A DNA stretch of 64,000 nt from Nemertoderma westbladi (taxonomy: Eukaryota > Xenacoelomorpha > Nemertodermatida > Nemertodermatidae): assembly GCA_032718475.1 (NCBI GenBank), contig JAUCBJ010005435.1, forward strand, positions 1 to 64,000. Reading direction: 5' to 3'. The notes under the pieces are model-generated. The model was not told where the DNA came from and searched no databases. It saw only the letters and a list, made by a program, of their open reading frames with translations. Position 1 is the stretch's first letter; each line of letters starts with the position of its first letter. The position numbers and the translations under genes were made by a program. This document shows positions 12,476 through 26,005 of the stretch, piece after piece.

Positions 12476-13615
12476 ATAGTATATTATATTATTACATTGC
12501 TTCTTTCCTTCCACCCAATCCAACCTTCATTCTTTGTCACTGAGGGTGGCGGGAAATGCCCTGAATAACACACATGGGCCGTATTTTTTTTCTCCTTATT
12601 AAGAGTTTTATTGCGCTTATTTTCTTCCATCTTATAACCTGTACAGATACTAAATAGTTTATTGTTTATGGTTAGATTCAACCCTTATGTGTCCTGGGAT
12701 ATTGGTCAAAACCTGGTATTCTTCACATGGGGGAACGGTGGTAAACTGCAAAGTGAAATCTAACAGCAGAAAGTCCAGTATACAATACAGGGCCCTAATA
12801 AGTCTGACAATCATCACGTGTAGTCCACCAAATGTTTAGAAATTCTACACACAAACAGACTTCTATGGTTCCTCTGTTGGCCGCTAAAGGGGTTTACCAG
12901 GTTCACTAATTATACTGCTACGCAAACGCTCATCATTTACCAAGAATTTCACTTGTTCTGTTAGGAATCAAATAGATTCTTCGCCGCATTCGGTTATGGG
13001 AAGGATAGAAAGAAAGACAAGTAGTAATAATAGGCTCAGGAACAGAACCCATCCAAACACTGAGCGCGTATTGGAAATGGGAAACCATTTTTATGAGATG
13101 AGAAATCTGAGTTTTCGTTAATATAAATAGTTTTCTTTATCCTTGAGTTCAACCTCTAACAGAAACGGTGTGTCTTGCATGATCCCATTAACACACCCAT
13201 TGTACTGCCTGGTACTTCGTTAGAAGAATTACCCTTTGATACTTAACACCTCGTCAATAATCCATATTCGCGACATGGGTGGTACACTATTTTTACTTTA
13301 CAGGAGGACACTAAACTACCAAACCACTATTTAAATACACATCGTTGAATTCGCTTTGTATGAAACTAATCCGGATATTTCGGGGAATACTGTCTGTCTG
13401 TGAATCTGTTTTGTGCGCGTGGGTGTAGTGTTACACCCTGTAGAAAATAGCATACCGGACCGGTACAGTAGTGTATAGGGTACATAGCATTTTAAAGTTA
13501 ATTTTTATGTTAATTATCAATTGGGGGAAATTGATATGTTACACAGTGGTAGGTTATTGTAACCAATACGATTTTTGTACTTGGCGGCGTAGTTTTTACA
13601 CCCGGTGAGTGCTTT

Positions 13616-15265
13616 ACACTGGTTGCGGAATGGTAGACAGGAGTGGGTATGAATGGTGGACACTGGGTGAGGTCTATTGGTCTACTGGTCCGGTGTGGGA
13701 GACAATGAGTGTGGAGTAACGAGTGTTATGTAGTGGTGGTAGACAGTGGGTGCAGAGTGTTCTGTATTGGTGTTTAGACAATGGGTGCGGAGTGTTAGGT
13801 ACTGGTGGTAGACAGTGGTTGCGGTAGACAGTAGGTGTGGAGTGTTAGGAAGTGGTGGTAGACAGTGGGTGCGGAGTGTTATCTAGTGATGATAGACAGT
13901 GGGTGTGGTAGTGGTGGCAGACAGTGGGTGCGGAGTGTTAGGAAGTGGTGGTAGACAGTGGGTGCGGAGTGTTATCGAGTGATGATAGACAGTGGGTGTG
14001 GTAGTGGTGGCAGACAGTGGGTGCGGAGTGTTAGGAAGTGGTGGTATAGACAAGTGGGTGCGTAGTGTTATCTAGTGATGATAGACAGTGGGTGTGGTAG
14101 ACAGTGGGTGCGGAGTGTTAGGAAGTAGTGGTAGACAGTGGGTGCGTAGTGTTATCTAGTGATGATAGACAGTGGGTGTGGTAGACAGTGGGTGCGTAGT
14201 GTTATCTAGTGATGATAGACAGTGGGTGTGGTAGACAGTGGGTGCGGATTGTTAGGAAGTTGTGGTAGACAGTGGGTGCGGAGTGTTATCTAGTGATGAT
14301 AGACAGTGGGTGTGGTAGACAGTGGGTGCGGAGTGTTAGGAAGTGGTGGAAGACAGTGGGTGCGGAGTGTTAGGTAGTGGTGGTAGACAGTGGGTGCGTA
14401 GTGTTATCTAGTGATGATAGACAGTGGGTGTGGTAGACAGTGGGTGCGGAGTGTTAGGAAGTGGTGGTAGAGAGTGGGTGCTTAGTGTTATCTAGTGATG
14501 ATAGACAGTGGGTGCGGAGTGTTAGGAAGTGGTGGTAGACATTGGGTGCGGAGTGTAATCTAGTGATTATAGAGAGTGGGTGTGGTAGACAGTGGGTGCG
14601 GAGTGTTAGGAAGTGGTGGTAGACAGTGGGTGCGGAGTGTTAGGTAGTGGTGGTAGACAGTGGGTGCGTAGTGTTATCTAGTGATGATAGACAGTGGGTG
14701 TGGTAGACAGTGGGTGCGGAGTGTTAGGAAGTGGTGGTAGAGAGTGGGTGCTTAGTGTTATCTAGTGATGATAGACAGTGGGTGCGGAGTGTTAGGAAGT
14801 GGTGGTAGACAGTGGGTGCGGAGTGTTAGGTAGTGGTGGTAGACAGTGGGTGCGTAGTGTTATCTAGTGATGATAGACAGTGGGTGTGGTAGACAGTGGG
14901 TGCGGAGTGTTAGGAAGTGGTGGTAGAGAGTGGGTGCTTAGTGTTATCTAGTGATGATAGACAGTGGGTGCGGAGTGTTAGGAAGTGGTGGAAGACAGTG
15001 GGTGCGGAGTGTTAGGTAGTGGTGGAAGACAGTGGGTGCGGAGTGTTAGGTAGTGGTGGCCACTGGTGGTTGACAGCGGGTGCGGTGTGCTAGACAGTGG
15101 GTGAGGAGTGGTAGACAGTGCTTGCTGATTGGTGGACACTGGGTGCGTTATATTGGACAGTGCGCCTAGCCCTGTGTGGTAGATAGTGATTGAGGGGTGG
15201 TAAACCGTGGTTGTGGAGTGGTTGCGGAGTGATGGACACTGGGTGCGATATATTGGACAGTGGGC
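13616..15265. repeat. GT-rich minisatellite, about 1.6 kb
   Basis: Units built on GTAGACAGTGGGTGCGGAG alternate with spacers of two main kinds (GTGTTAGGAAGTGGTG and GTGTTATCTAGTGATGA). The periods are about 34 and 50 bp, and the pattern repeats as higher-order blocks of about 230 bp. The edges decay on both sides. No predicted exon adjoins it, unlike the arrays downstream of 25152. Confidence 0.85.
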
Positions 15266-17576
15266 CTATTTCTAAAGGGACATATTTCTAAAGTAGTTTA
15301 AAAAATTTCCAAATTGTAATTTTTATTTATAAATTTCACTAATATATTTAGAAAAAAAGCGCTGCTACACTGAAATACTAATTTTGTATTTGAGATAGGT
15401 TTGACAAAGTTTAACCTTTGACAAAATCGTTTCAACATCATTGAAGCGTTTGACACGGTGGTTTACATCTGCCCAAGTACCGAAGACTGTTCGGCCACTG
15501 TTGACCGAAGTGGTAGACTAGACACAGACAGAGGGCCCGGTGGTGGCAGACAGTGGGTGCGGAATGGTAGACAGTGGGCCCGGTGGTGGCAGACAGTGGG
15601 CGCCGGGGCGCGGAGAGGAGACCGTAAATGCGTGCCGACTCTACTACTATTAGGGAGTCATTTACATTAGATACATACAGTACAGTGTATACAACTCATT
15701 GTGTTTCATAGCAATCACATCAACCACAATTCAAAACACCGAAAATATGGTTAAAACGTAAAATTGTATAGTGCATTGATTAATTGTCGGTATTGCTGCT
15801 GCTACATGGGATAAACACACGGCCGCTAACTATTACAACTACTGGTGGTCCCAGACTCAGTGGTGCTAGACGGCCAAGCCTATAAGCTAACTCATTGCAG
15901 CATCTGGTATTTCTCATATCATGTATATTAAAATTAAGTGTTGCAAGCAAATCGATTGGGCCCCTGTTGGATATGTTGGCTTTGTAGTATGTGAAGTTGG
16001 GAAATGTCGTTAGTGGCAGGTGATATGCCTCAATGGAGGTCGCCTATCTAATTATATGAAGTATTAGTCATCATCTTTGCATATTGATACCCCTCCTGGT
16101 TACCAATCACTATACAGGGGAAGGGGGTTTCGTTTCAAAGCCTAACAGATGGGGACAGGTTGTTTGTTATTTTGCAATAAATATAAATATAATTTATTAT
16201 TTTATGGCGATTTAACAATAAATTAAGTTGGTTTATTGCCGTTTCGGAGACAAACCTAATCAGATTTGTACAACGGCAACAAATAGGGTAATTTGGGCAT
16301 TAATACTAAAGCTCCAGCTAGGGTATAGGTAGATAAGGATGGCCAGCTTTGCAGCCTGTGTGTGTTGGTTATATATTATGGATGGGTAACTGGCACGCCT
16401 TAGTCTGACTAGTGTACTTCTATCAGGCACAATAGACACACATACATCCTGTCAGTAATAGTTGGCCAGTAATAAAGGGAAGTATATGTGTAGGAGGAAT
16501 TAATAAAGAGGTGCTGTGTGGCAGGCCTATATTTCCTTCAACTGGTATTCGCATATATCTGTAGTTGTAGTCATTTATTTTATTTTTTATTGCAATAATT
16601 TGCCAACTTACTCAGGCTATGGTATTTACTATTAATAGCTCTTCGCCTGTGTTTAAAGTTCAGAAGTTTGCTGGTAGGTTTTAATTATTTGATCGAACTG
16701 AACAGTCGTTATTCAAATACTTTAGTTCGTTTGAGATTAAATATTTACCAACATAGCCAACGGTTGGTCTTTGTAAAAGATTTATAGTTAACTTAATTAA
16801 ATTTGGTGTACTGTTTAGACTATGTTCACCATGACAGCAATATAGTCCGTCACATCTAATCAGCTGTTTTTTAGAGATTTTTTTGTACGGTATATCATTA
16901 AAATCTAAATACATTTTTTCTGCCAATACTGTTATATTAGAAAAACTGTAATAGCTTATTTAATAGCTGAATGAATAGGGCCTACTATATATTTTATTTC
17001 TAACTTTAACAGATTCACGTTATGCATCATAGGTGGGGTGGTGCTATCCTTCCACATTCTATATATATATATATAGAATGCTGGAATATATATGTATAAT
17101 ATTTAACATTGCCGCCAACTCAAACAAACAAACACTTACAATATGGCAATTTTGTAGTGAGTAGATAACTCTTTACCGTTACTTCAAGTTGACCCAAGTT
17201 ATCTTTCCTGCCACGTTCTTATGTTATGTTTACGTTTCTTAGTGAACTTTGATCTGTTATTCCATGTATTTAGTGTATGAAACATTGCCTCCTATCTCTA
17301 TACCATTACTTCTTATTGGTATTAATTGGAATAAGGGGTACTTGTGTTGGATAAGATACCGTAGACAGTTCCCATAACGATTAACGTACTATCAGTGCTA
17401 TTGAATGAGATTAGCACTACTAACTCGACTAACTAACTATATATATATGGGAGTATTAATTTGCGAATTTTGAGCGTATGAGCGTAGTGTAGCTGTCGAG
17501 TGTAGAAGAGGTAGATAGTTTCAAACAATTTCCAAATATTTTTTTGACTATTTACTATAATATTATAATATGTGTG
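15266..17576. other. Non-coding DNA before first exon 1b
   Basis: No gene is supported. A short AT palindrome (CATTCTATATATA with its complement) lies at about 17057-17082. No TATA box is placed convincingly before 17577. Confidence 0.35.
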
Positions 17577-17633
17577 ATGGCGGCTACTCGATTATTCGAC
17601 GATGTGTATTCTTCCGAAGATTGCGATGACATG
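17577..17633 (+). CDS. PLEKHG4-like: Alternative first coding exon 1b
   Basis: The ATG at 17577 has a purine at -3 and G at +4. It opens 19 codons (MAATRLFDDVYSSEDCDDM) that run straight into the donor GTAAGTC at 17634, in phase 0. An in-frame TAG at 17490-17492 closes the frame upstream. The peptide is strongly acidic, like exon 1a and exon 1c, and its phase fits shared exon 1 at 22133. Membership of this gene is inferred from phase, position and composition. Transcript data would decide. Confidence 0.6.
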
Positions 17634-18104
17634 GTAAGTCGTCATTGGAATCATTGGGTTGACTATTAATATCCGTCAAAGGTCAAACAGTGAAATTTAT
17701 CATTTTTTTCGGAAATTTTATAATTTGAGAAATATAATTGTTTATTAACGATACTTGGTGAGAAACTTTTTACACTATTCTCGAAGCATTTTATGTACCG
17801 AGCCCAAGCGAGGTTAATAAATGGTCGGGAGAATATTGAAATAATATGTTCTATGTAGGCGGCCTACTGACGTACTTATATTTCATCCAGAGACTGGGGG
17901 AAACTGGACGCAAATTCCATCGTGGCGAATTAATCTATCAATTTTATTACCAATTTTAAGGAAAGGATTAGGTTACAGTGGCATGTTATTCTAACCAAAA
18001 CAAACGAAAGTTAATATAACTGGTTCCAGTTTCATTTTTGACATAGTAATCAGCTGAATATTTGCGTCGAAGGTTTTATTAATGATTTTGATATAGACTT
18101 TTAT

Positions 18105-18795
18105 TATACTGTGTGTCGTGTGCCATCTACTGTGTGTCGTGTGCCATCTACTTTGTATCGTGTGCCATCTACTATGTGTCGTGTACCACCTACTGTGTGT
18201 CGTGTGCCATCTACTGTGTGTCGTGTGCCATCTACTGTGTGTCGTGTGCCATCTACTGTGTTTCGTGTGCCATATACTGTGTGTCGTGTGCCATCTACTG
18301 TGTGTCGTATGCCATCTACTGTGTGTCGTGTGCCATCCACTGTGTCGTGCGTGAGGCATCTAGTGTGTGTCGTGAAGCAACTACTGTGTATCGTGTGTCA
18401 TCGTGTGCCATCTACTGTGTGTCGTGTGTCATCTTTGGTGTCTCGTGTGCCATCTAATGTGTGTCGTGCACCATCTACTGTGTGTCGTGTGCCATCTACT
18501 GTGTGTCGTGTGCCATCTAAGTACTGTGTGTCGTGTGCCATCTACTGTGTGTCGTGTGCCATATACTGTGTGTCATGTGCCATATACTGTGTGTCGTGTG
18601 CCACATTAGGTGTATCGTGTGCCATATACTGTGTGTCGTGTGCCATATACTGTGTGTCGTGTGCCATATAATGTGTATCGTGTGCCATATGCTGTGTGTC
18701 GTGTGCCATATACTGTGTGTCGTGTGTCATATACTGTTGTCGTGTGCCATCTACTGTGTGTGGTGTGCCACATTAGGTGTGCCGTGTGCCAAATA
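18105..18795. repeat. 21-bp minisatellite, about 33 copies
   Basis: The unit is TGTGTGTCGTGTGCCATCTA plus one base, with CCATATAC variants in the second half. The period is a multiple of three and the unit lacks stops in several frames. This produces long but meaningless heptad ORFs on both strands. No exon adjoins it. Confidence 0.9.
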
Positions 18796-20070
18796 CTGTA
18801 AAGTTGTTCGGTATATTATCTATATCTATAATGAATAGGTGGCTATGAAGTATGAACCTCATGACAGCAATTAATACCCAACGCTTGGAATTTTTTTCCC
18901 TATCCGTACTGGTACTTTTAATTTCATTTATAAATTTCCACCCACAATGAACTATATGGAAGGATTGGCGTATAATTTCGGTAATCCCACCTATCATTTG
19001 GATTTTATTTTTTATCATAATCTTCTCCTCTGAGGTTCCATTGTTTATGATGGAACATTGTGGAATTCAGGTGGTTCTGACCAATTACTCTAATGGAAGT
19101 AGCGAGATTTGAATTACGCTTAACCTCACGGCCTAACCGCCTGGGTTTCCTTTTCTCGTAAACCAACTTTCCTGTAAGTCTTATCCGTAATGGCCTGCTC
19201 AATTTGCACCACGCTGATTGAGTGATTGCTTCCTGCTAGCGTTATTTATATTTTGGAGGCCCTCAGCTGTCCTTCTCCACTCATCCAAAATCAGTGTCTT
19301 ATTATTACAGCGATACCAATACTAATTTAGTTGTTTCATATTATTTATATTAATTCATTACCGGTACGGTTTTAATTTTTGTTCTGTAATATTATTGTTT
19401 TGATACCGGTATTAAATTATGTGTATGTATAATGAATTATATTATATTTACAACTATTTGTGTTTGTTATATTTTACTGTTCGCAATTTATGTTGCTGCA
19501 CTAACTGTATATTATTGTACCGGTACTATCTATAAATAGATATATTTATTTTCTGTATCTGAACAAAAGTGACCCTTCTGTAGCCTACTTTTTTTGAAAA
19601 CCTCCTAGACATTCACATAACTTCGTACAATTTTAATAAATCATACTCATACAACTATCAGAGTAATTTATGGCATATAATAAAATGAATCCTGTACATT
19701 ACATACAATATTAATTACCTGTAATAAATCCGGGCATCGCTAGACAGATATATTTATTGCCAATTATTAACATTTCAAATAAGCTTTCCATTTTTCTGAA
19801 TTTATGCAGAATGCATGTACTTGTACTATATATATATATATATATACTATTACACAATACAATTGAATACATGCATACCATACATTCACAACATGTACTT
19901 GTAGTCAAGATAAAGAATACCGTACCTATACTATATTTATCCTGATATTCTATAAAAAAAAACTCATTCCTTGATGTAGAGTTTTTTCTCTTACATTAAT
20001 CTAAAATTGTATTTCTAATTTTTATAATTTATGCTATTACTATTAATTATGATTCAATTTATTCTATTCT

Positions 20071-21742
20071 ACCCCATGTCCTGAAATATAGTGTCGTTAT
20101 ATATATATAATATATACCAGCCACCTCCCCCCCAATTTTTCTACAAAACGTAATGAGATTGTATGCAATTTGAAACAAAGTTAGTTTCATCTCCCTCCTA
20201 CTTCGTGGGTGAGCCAGAACTTTTACTTTTGCCTTCATTCTTTAGCTACAATCGTTTAAAAAAGTGTCTCCGTCGATATTGTACCAGTTACATCGCAGTT
20301 ATTCATCCAACTTTTAGTGATTTATTGGTACTATTGGAAAGCTGATCGGGCAAGGATTCCAATTCTGTAAAAATATTTGAATTTGGTTAGGAAATAGCTG
20401 AGATATTGGCATTCGAATTTTGCATGTATTTGCTTTCGCTGCAGGCCATTTATTCAATTGAATAAATACACAACGTTCTAGATAAACTATAAGAAGGTTT
20501 GAGATGTCAGTTATATTTGATGAAAAGTTCTGGGTTGGAGCAAGTTAAATATTATTTATTAATCAATTTCAAATATAAATATATTTCGGGAGCTCAGCGA
20601 GCTATCATTATCAATAAAGTACTAATTCTAAAATAAATTGCAGAATTGACTACCGTTACGCAGGGACTGGGATCGAATCGAAATCGAATCGAACGAATTT
20701 CACTGGGTCGAAATCGAATCGAAAGCTTTTTTCCATAAATCGAATCGAATCGAAAAATGACGAAATCTAATCGAAAATGTGCTGAATCGAATCGAAAAAT
20801 ATATGGGAAATCGAAGACGAAAAATTGCTTTCGATTCGATTCGATGCCAGTCCCTGCGGCGTTACGTATGACTTGAAATCTGTTGAAAATTGAACAAAAA
20901 CAGAATAAATTTCTTGTAACAAAAAACATATGCTACTATATACGCTACACATACATCTTACATATACTTATCTTACTACTATCATATACTTATATATCTT
21001 ACATATAGTAGCATATATATTTTTTGTTACAAAAAATTTGTTCTGTTTTTTGTTCAATTTTCAACAGATTTCAAGTCAACGTTACAGTTACGGTAGTCAA
21101 TTCTACAATTTATATTAGAATTAGTACTTTATCTGTTTATTGATAATGATAACGCTGAGCTACTGAAATATATTTATATTTGAAATTGAATAATAATATT
21201 TAACTTGCTCCAACCCAGAATTTTTCATCGAATGTTCTAGAACATTTTGATTATGTATTAATATTCATGTACTCGTATTATCATGTAGGAATTGCATTGT
21301 TGCCAAGCTACTTATGAGATAAACAAAATGTTCTAGAACATTGTAAATTAAATTTAAATGGAATAAATGGCTTGCAGCGGAAGCAAATACATGCAAAGTT
21401 GGAATGCCCATATTGCAGCTATTTCCCAACCCAAATTAAAATATTTTTACATATTTGGAATCCTTGCACGGTCAGCTTTCCGCTGGTACCAACAAATCAC
21501 TAAATGTTTGAAGAATAACTGCGGTGTAAATGGTGCAATATCGTCGGAGACACCTTTTTTAAACGCTTGTAGCTAAAGAATGAAGGCAAAAATAAAAGTT
21601 CTGGCTCACCCACTAGCACTAAGGAGGAGGGAGATGAAACTAACTCTGTTTCAAATTTTATGCAATCGCATTACAATTTGCAGAAAAATGTAGGGGGGGG
21701 GGGGGGTACCTGAATAACGACAATATATTCCAGGACATGGTG
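20071..21742. mobile_element. Large foldback element, about 1.67 kb
   Basis: 20071 to about 20945 and about 21005-21742 are inverted copies of each other, including ACCCCATGTCC / GGACATGGTGT at the tips, a poly-C/poly-G tract, TTCTGGGTTGGAGCAAGTTA and TTGAAAATTGAACAAAAA. ATTCT lies just outside both tips. The loop is only about 60 bp. The left arm is interrupted by a separate element (20661-20856) that the right arm lacks. There is no transposase frame. The partial copy at 582-788 is the same family. Confidence 0.8.
20661..20856. mobile_element. Nested 196-bp hAT-like MITE
   Basis: The termini CAGGGACTGG (20661-20670) and CCAGTCCCTG (20847-20856) are exact inverted repeats. The inside is made of AATCGAATCGAA-type repeats. 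CGTTACG occurs at 20654-20660 and, three bases after the element, at 20860-20866. The opposite arm of the host foldback has no such insert, so it serves as an empty-site comparison. CAGGG ends fit hAT-type elements. Confidence 0.75.
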
Positions 21743-21831
21743 TATTCTGTTTCATGAATTAATTGCCATTGCAATATGGTTATTTTATTGTATTGTTCTT
21801 ACTCATTAATTAAATTACTATTTTTGTCGAA

Positions 21832-21873
21832 ATGGAGTTCCTTCCTGTTCTTGTTGAGGAAGTAGATGCAGAA
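21832..21873 (+). CDS. PLEKHG4-like: Alternative first coding exon 1c (or microexon)
   Basis: The ATG at 21832 (purine at -3, G at +4) opens 14 codons, MEFLPVLVEEVDAE, ending at the donor GTAAGT at 21874 in phase 0. An in-frame TAA lies at 21811-21813. It sits only 259 bp before shared exon 1. A weaker alternative is an internal 36-nt microexon starting at 21838 after a poor GAG acceptor, which would also keep phase 0 and could be included after exon 1a or 1b. Confidence 0.55.
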
Positions 21874-22132
21874 GTAAGTAGAAGGAAGTAGAAGTTAATT
21901 TGTTGCTTTGAAAATAAAATGCTGTTTGTGCACCAGAGTACCAGCGCCTGATAGAATACATAATTAATTATGCAGCATTTTTTTTGCAGATCGCCCTAAT
22001 TTAAACCATACACCCCAACCCTAAGTAATAATCTATTAAATTTCGCAACCAGGGCCCTGCCCTTCGGATCAAACACAACCGGTCTACTTCCAGTAACTAA
22101 CCACTAAATCTCTTTCCAATTTCCATTTGCAG

Positions 22133-22339
22133 ACCAACCACGAACGACTGGATCTCAACGTCCAAGAAGTTTTGGCCTCCCTGTATCCGCCATTCCGGGA
22201 AACCGCCCCCATTCTGATTGGCCAGGCTTGTATGATAGTAGACCACCAGTTCGCCGGCGACGAGTTTGCTTTCCTTACGGACTTCCTATTGGTTGCTAAG
22301 CCCATTCTGCAATGCGTCAGGGAGGAGGCCAAAGTTTGT
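22133..22339 (+). CDS. PLEKHG4-like: Shared exon 1 (residues 1-69)
   Basis: Acceptor TTCCATTTGCAG, donor GTAAGT, phase 0 to 0. It encodes TNHERLDLNVQEVLASLYPP and continues with ILIGQACMIVDHQF and FLLVAKPILQCV. This is a conserved helical start of the PLEKHG4-family N-terminal region. It accepts any of the three phase-0 first exons. The next intron (22340-22838) is 499 nt with no recognised element. Confidence 0.9.
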
Positions 22340-25300
22340 GTAAGTATTCCTTATCATAGTTATAAGGCCTATATTATGCCTTACCATGGCCTACCTACCT
22401 ATACCTATAACACCACCGCATAGGTTTGTATGTTATATAAACGCCTAAAGTCCATGAGATACACCCTCAGCCTTAGATTCGGCTGGTGGCTTATTCAGGG
22501 ATTCACCTTGAATTTAGTTTCGACGTTTGTTTTTCCCGCCAAAAAAGGCACAGCTTAATGAACATTAAATAGGTTACAATGACTTTCAGTCAAACCAAAA
22601 CAAGTAAGTTATTAAAAGTTTTGTGATTATGGCCTGAGATGGACCAACAAACTGGTTGGTAAAGCAATTTATTTGACTCGGTCAAATAATAAATTGCGGG
22701 GATCTCAAATCTTGTGACGAACTGAGATGTGGCATTGGGATAGGGAGCAACGGCGGGGTCGATAAAATACCATTCGACGTGATTTATTACAGCGATGTAG
22801 GTTAATGTCGTTACATCTTTGTTATTCTCGTATTTTAGTTGGTATGGAAGTCTGACAACGTCGCTATTCTACCGGAGGGATGGCCCTTGGTCTACAACAA
22901 TCTCATACTCGTCCATCTTCTCGAAGTTGAACCCCACCATCTGCGTCCCGGTGATTTCTACTTCGTCGTTAAATGCCTCGCCCCCCGCACCGTAAAACTA
23001 TTCCTGAAATTCGTCCGAGATGGTTAGTAAGATAAACAAAATATTTATTATTTGTTCCCCCACTATGGAATAATATGCACAAAATGTATGTATCTATGCC
23101 ATCGTCACATCGGCTCTGAAATACTTTAAAATATAAAACAATACTTTTATTTTTTTAATCTCTGAATTCAATGCGACTGTGTCGCGCAACTGACTGCGAA
23201 TGTTACCGAAACTTCAGCCAAGTTTTATTCGTTATATTTTTTTCCTTTTACTTTTAGAATTCGAAAGTTTTTATCCCAATTCCCCATATCAAGTATAATA
23301 AGCCATTCAATTGATAATGTCTATCGTGGAGTGACTCGAACATGTTTTTTTCTAACAAATAATATACCGGTAACCAAATTTAACCATATGGAACAAGTAG
23401 TCAAGTGAATCTAGCAAAAAAATGAGAAGTATTTCGCAATCAATCCGAACCACGCATTTTGGATTCTATATTACCTTATTAATGACCAAAAAAAAGTCTA
23501 TAAAATTTTATTTTACGGATCATATGTTTATTCATGAAAATTCTGCTTAAATTTGCATAACACAAGCCAAACAAAAGGAACAGTAGGGAAAAGTAAGTAG
23601 CAAATTGGTGATGTTCCAGAATATTTTAATTAATTTCACAATAAGGTGTGATTCAATGGGAAATTAGTAATATTTACACTGGCGTGTTACACATTAATTG
23701 CTATATCTCGGTAACTAAAAGTCGCATCAAGTTTTTAAATATATCAACAACTTCACGATATATTAAGGTAACTGTTGTAAAAAAATTATACAATTCCACT
23801 GCAAGGAAATTTCATAATTTCCATTAATGTTAGTGAAGATTTTTCACATACTTAAATTGTGATTGCTCTATTGATTTTAGGTGTAATTAATTTATTTTTT
23901 TTTAGTTTGAAAACCGCAATTAGTTTATCATATAACAAATACATTTTTTGGGGATAAGGGTTTTTGAGTTCGATAAATCCGATGGGCGAGGTTACATCCA
24001 CCCGTTTAGTAGAGAAGTTGTGTAAATAAGATCCTTATATTGTACCAGCAAAAATATTATTAAAAATGGTTAAATTATTAGACAAATTTCCGTTGCTCTG
24101 GAAACTAAATTGGTAACCATATAGAAGTGCATACTTCTGTCAATCGATAGTCATTAGAGTAAAGTTTGTCTGTACGAAATTTGGAGAAAATCCCACCAAT
24201 AGACCCCTTGTTGCTATGTAAAATCCATGTTGCTAAGGAAAGAAACAGCAAATTGAAGGAGATCCGCATAATATATTTTTATAGACTTTTTTGGGGGTAT
24301 TAACAAGGTAATGTAGAATAACAAAAAATTTGGTTTGGGTGAATTGCGAATTTGTTATGGGTTGACCCCCTTTTTCGGCTAGATTGACTCGCCTAAAGTA
24401 CAACTATTTTTCTACCTGATCCATGTATTATTTTACTTGATACAGGTCGTCTTCATCACAAAATAATCTCCGAGGATTATTTCGACATGTTATTTACTCA
24501 CGAATGGCTCGTCGGTCTTCCAGAAAATACCGAAGCCAACCCTCTAAAGCACTGCGTGCTGTGTGGACCCCAAGGAGTCGTTAGGTAAGTTAGTTACACC
24601 AAGGTTCCACCTTGGAGTTAGTAGTGGTCGCATTGAATTCACATCTCCCGTAGGTCGTGGGTTCGATCCTCACATGGGCCAGGGCAGTTTTCGTTTCGGC
24701 ACGAATGCTTTAAAGGGACCAGCCAGGGCGCATCGCTGCCTTGCATCCTTAAGTAGTAGCTAAATGAGTAATGGAGTTTCCTCTGGGGAGTAAAGTTCTG
24801 GGGGGACCCTGGAAATAAGTCGTCAGACTTTGTGCGTAATCCCTGGCCTATCGGCCGAAGAAAATTTACTTTTACTTTACTTTACTTTAGTTTAATGTCT
24901 TTATCCCAATCTGTTAGTAACATGTTGCTTGTTGTTGATTACCCCGCCGTAAAAGATAACTGTTTTTTTTACCCCCTTAAATTTATTTTTATCAGGTTAA
25001 CATGGGAAGAAGTTACCCACCCTAAATGCCAGTCGTCCGATACAATATTGATGCATTCTCTTCGCCGCTCAAAGAAATTCCAATCCAAAGCTTCCCGCGC
25101 CAGTATGTCCAGCACGGGCTCAGTTAGCTCGGAGGCAGAACTTACAGACAGGTAGGTTAGGTTGTTCGGTTATTAATTGTTGGTCAGCCGGTCTGTAAGT
25201 GTCCGTCAAGGTTGGTCGGTTATTGTTGGTCAGCCGGTAGTGTCGGTCACTTAACTTACAGACAGGTAGGTTAGGTTGGTCGGTTATTGTTGGTCAGCCG

Positions 25301-25940
25301 GTTTGTAGTGTCGGTCACTTAACTAACCGACAGGTAGGTTAGGTTGGTCGGTTATTGTTGGTCAGCCGGTTTGTAGTGTCGGTCACTTAACTAACAGACA
25401 GGTAGGTTAGGTTGGTCGGTTATTGTTGGTCAGCCGGTTTGTAGTGTCGGTCACTTAACTTACAGACAGGTAGGTTAGGTTGGTCGGTTATTGTTGGTCA
25501 GCCGGTAGTGTCGGTCACTTAACTTACAGACAGGTAGGTTAGGTTGGTTATTGTTGGTCAGCCTGTTTGTAGCGTCGGTCACTGAATTTACTTTGGAGTA
25601 GCGCCAACTTAATGTTGCCTGTGCTGTGCGGCTTATTTATTATGAACTATTGTGTCTGTCCGAGTCCGTCTAATATTTGTTGCAGTCTCATGTACAGGCA
25701 TTATACGGTAAGGTATATATAGATCCTGTTCCTGTACTATAATACTCTAAGTGACATCCTCCAATATTTTTTCCACTTCTGAACAAAAAGCCCTAGACCA
25801 TGTATTAATTACAGTCGTATTATCACCTTAACCACAATTCATTGATTTGAGTTTGTTTGTAGTTTGCAGCTTTACGTGTAAGTCTGGTTTGATTTTGTTT
25901 GCCTTTCTTCGTCTACTCACTCTCTTTTTCTGTCTGTCTG

Positions 25941-26005
<65 letters not shown>

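Noticed and set aside
18104-18838. Heptad-repeat ORFs on both strands (VCRVPST and similar)
   Set aside because: The unit is 21 bp, so frames stay open by arithmetic. The same DNA is open in several frames and on both strands.
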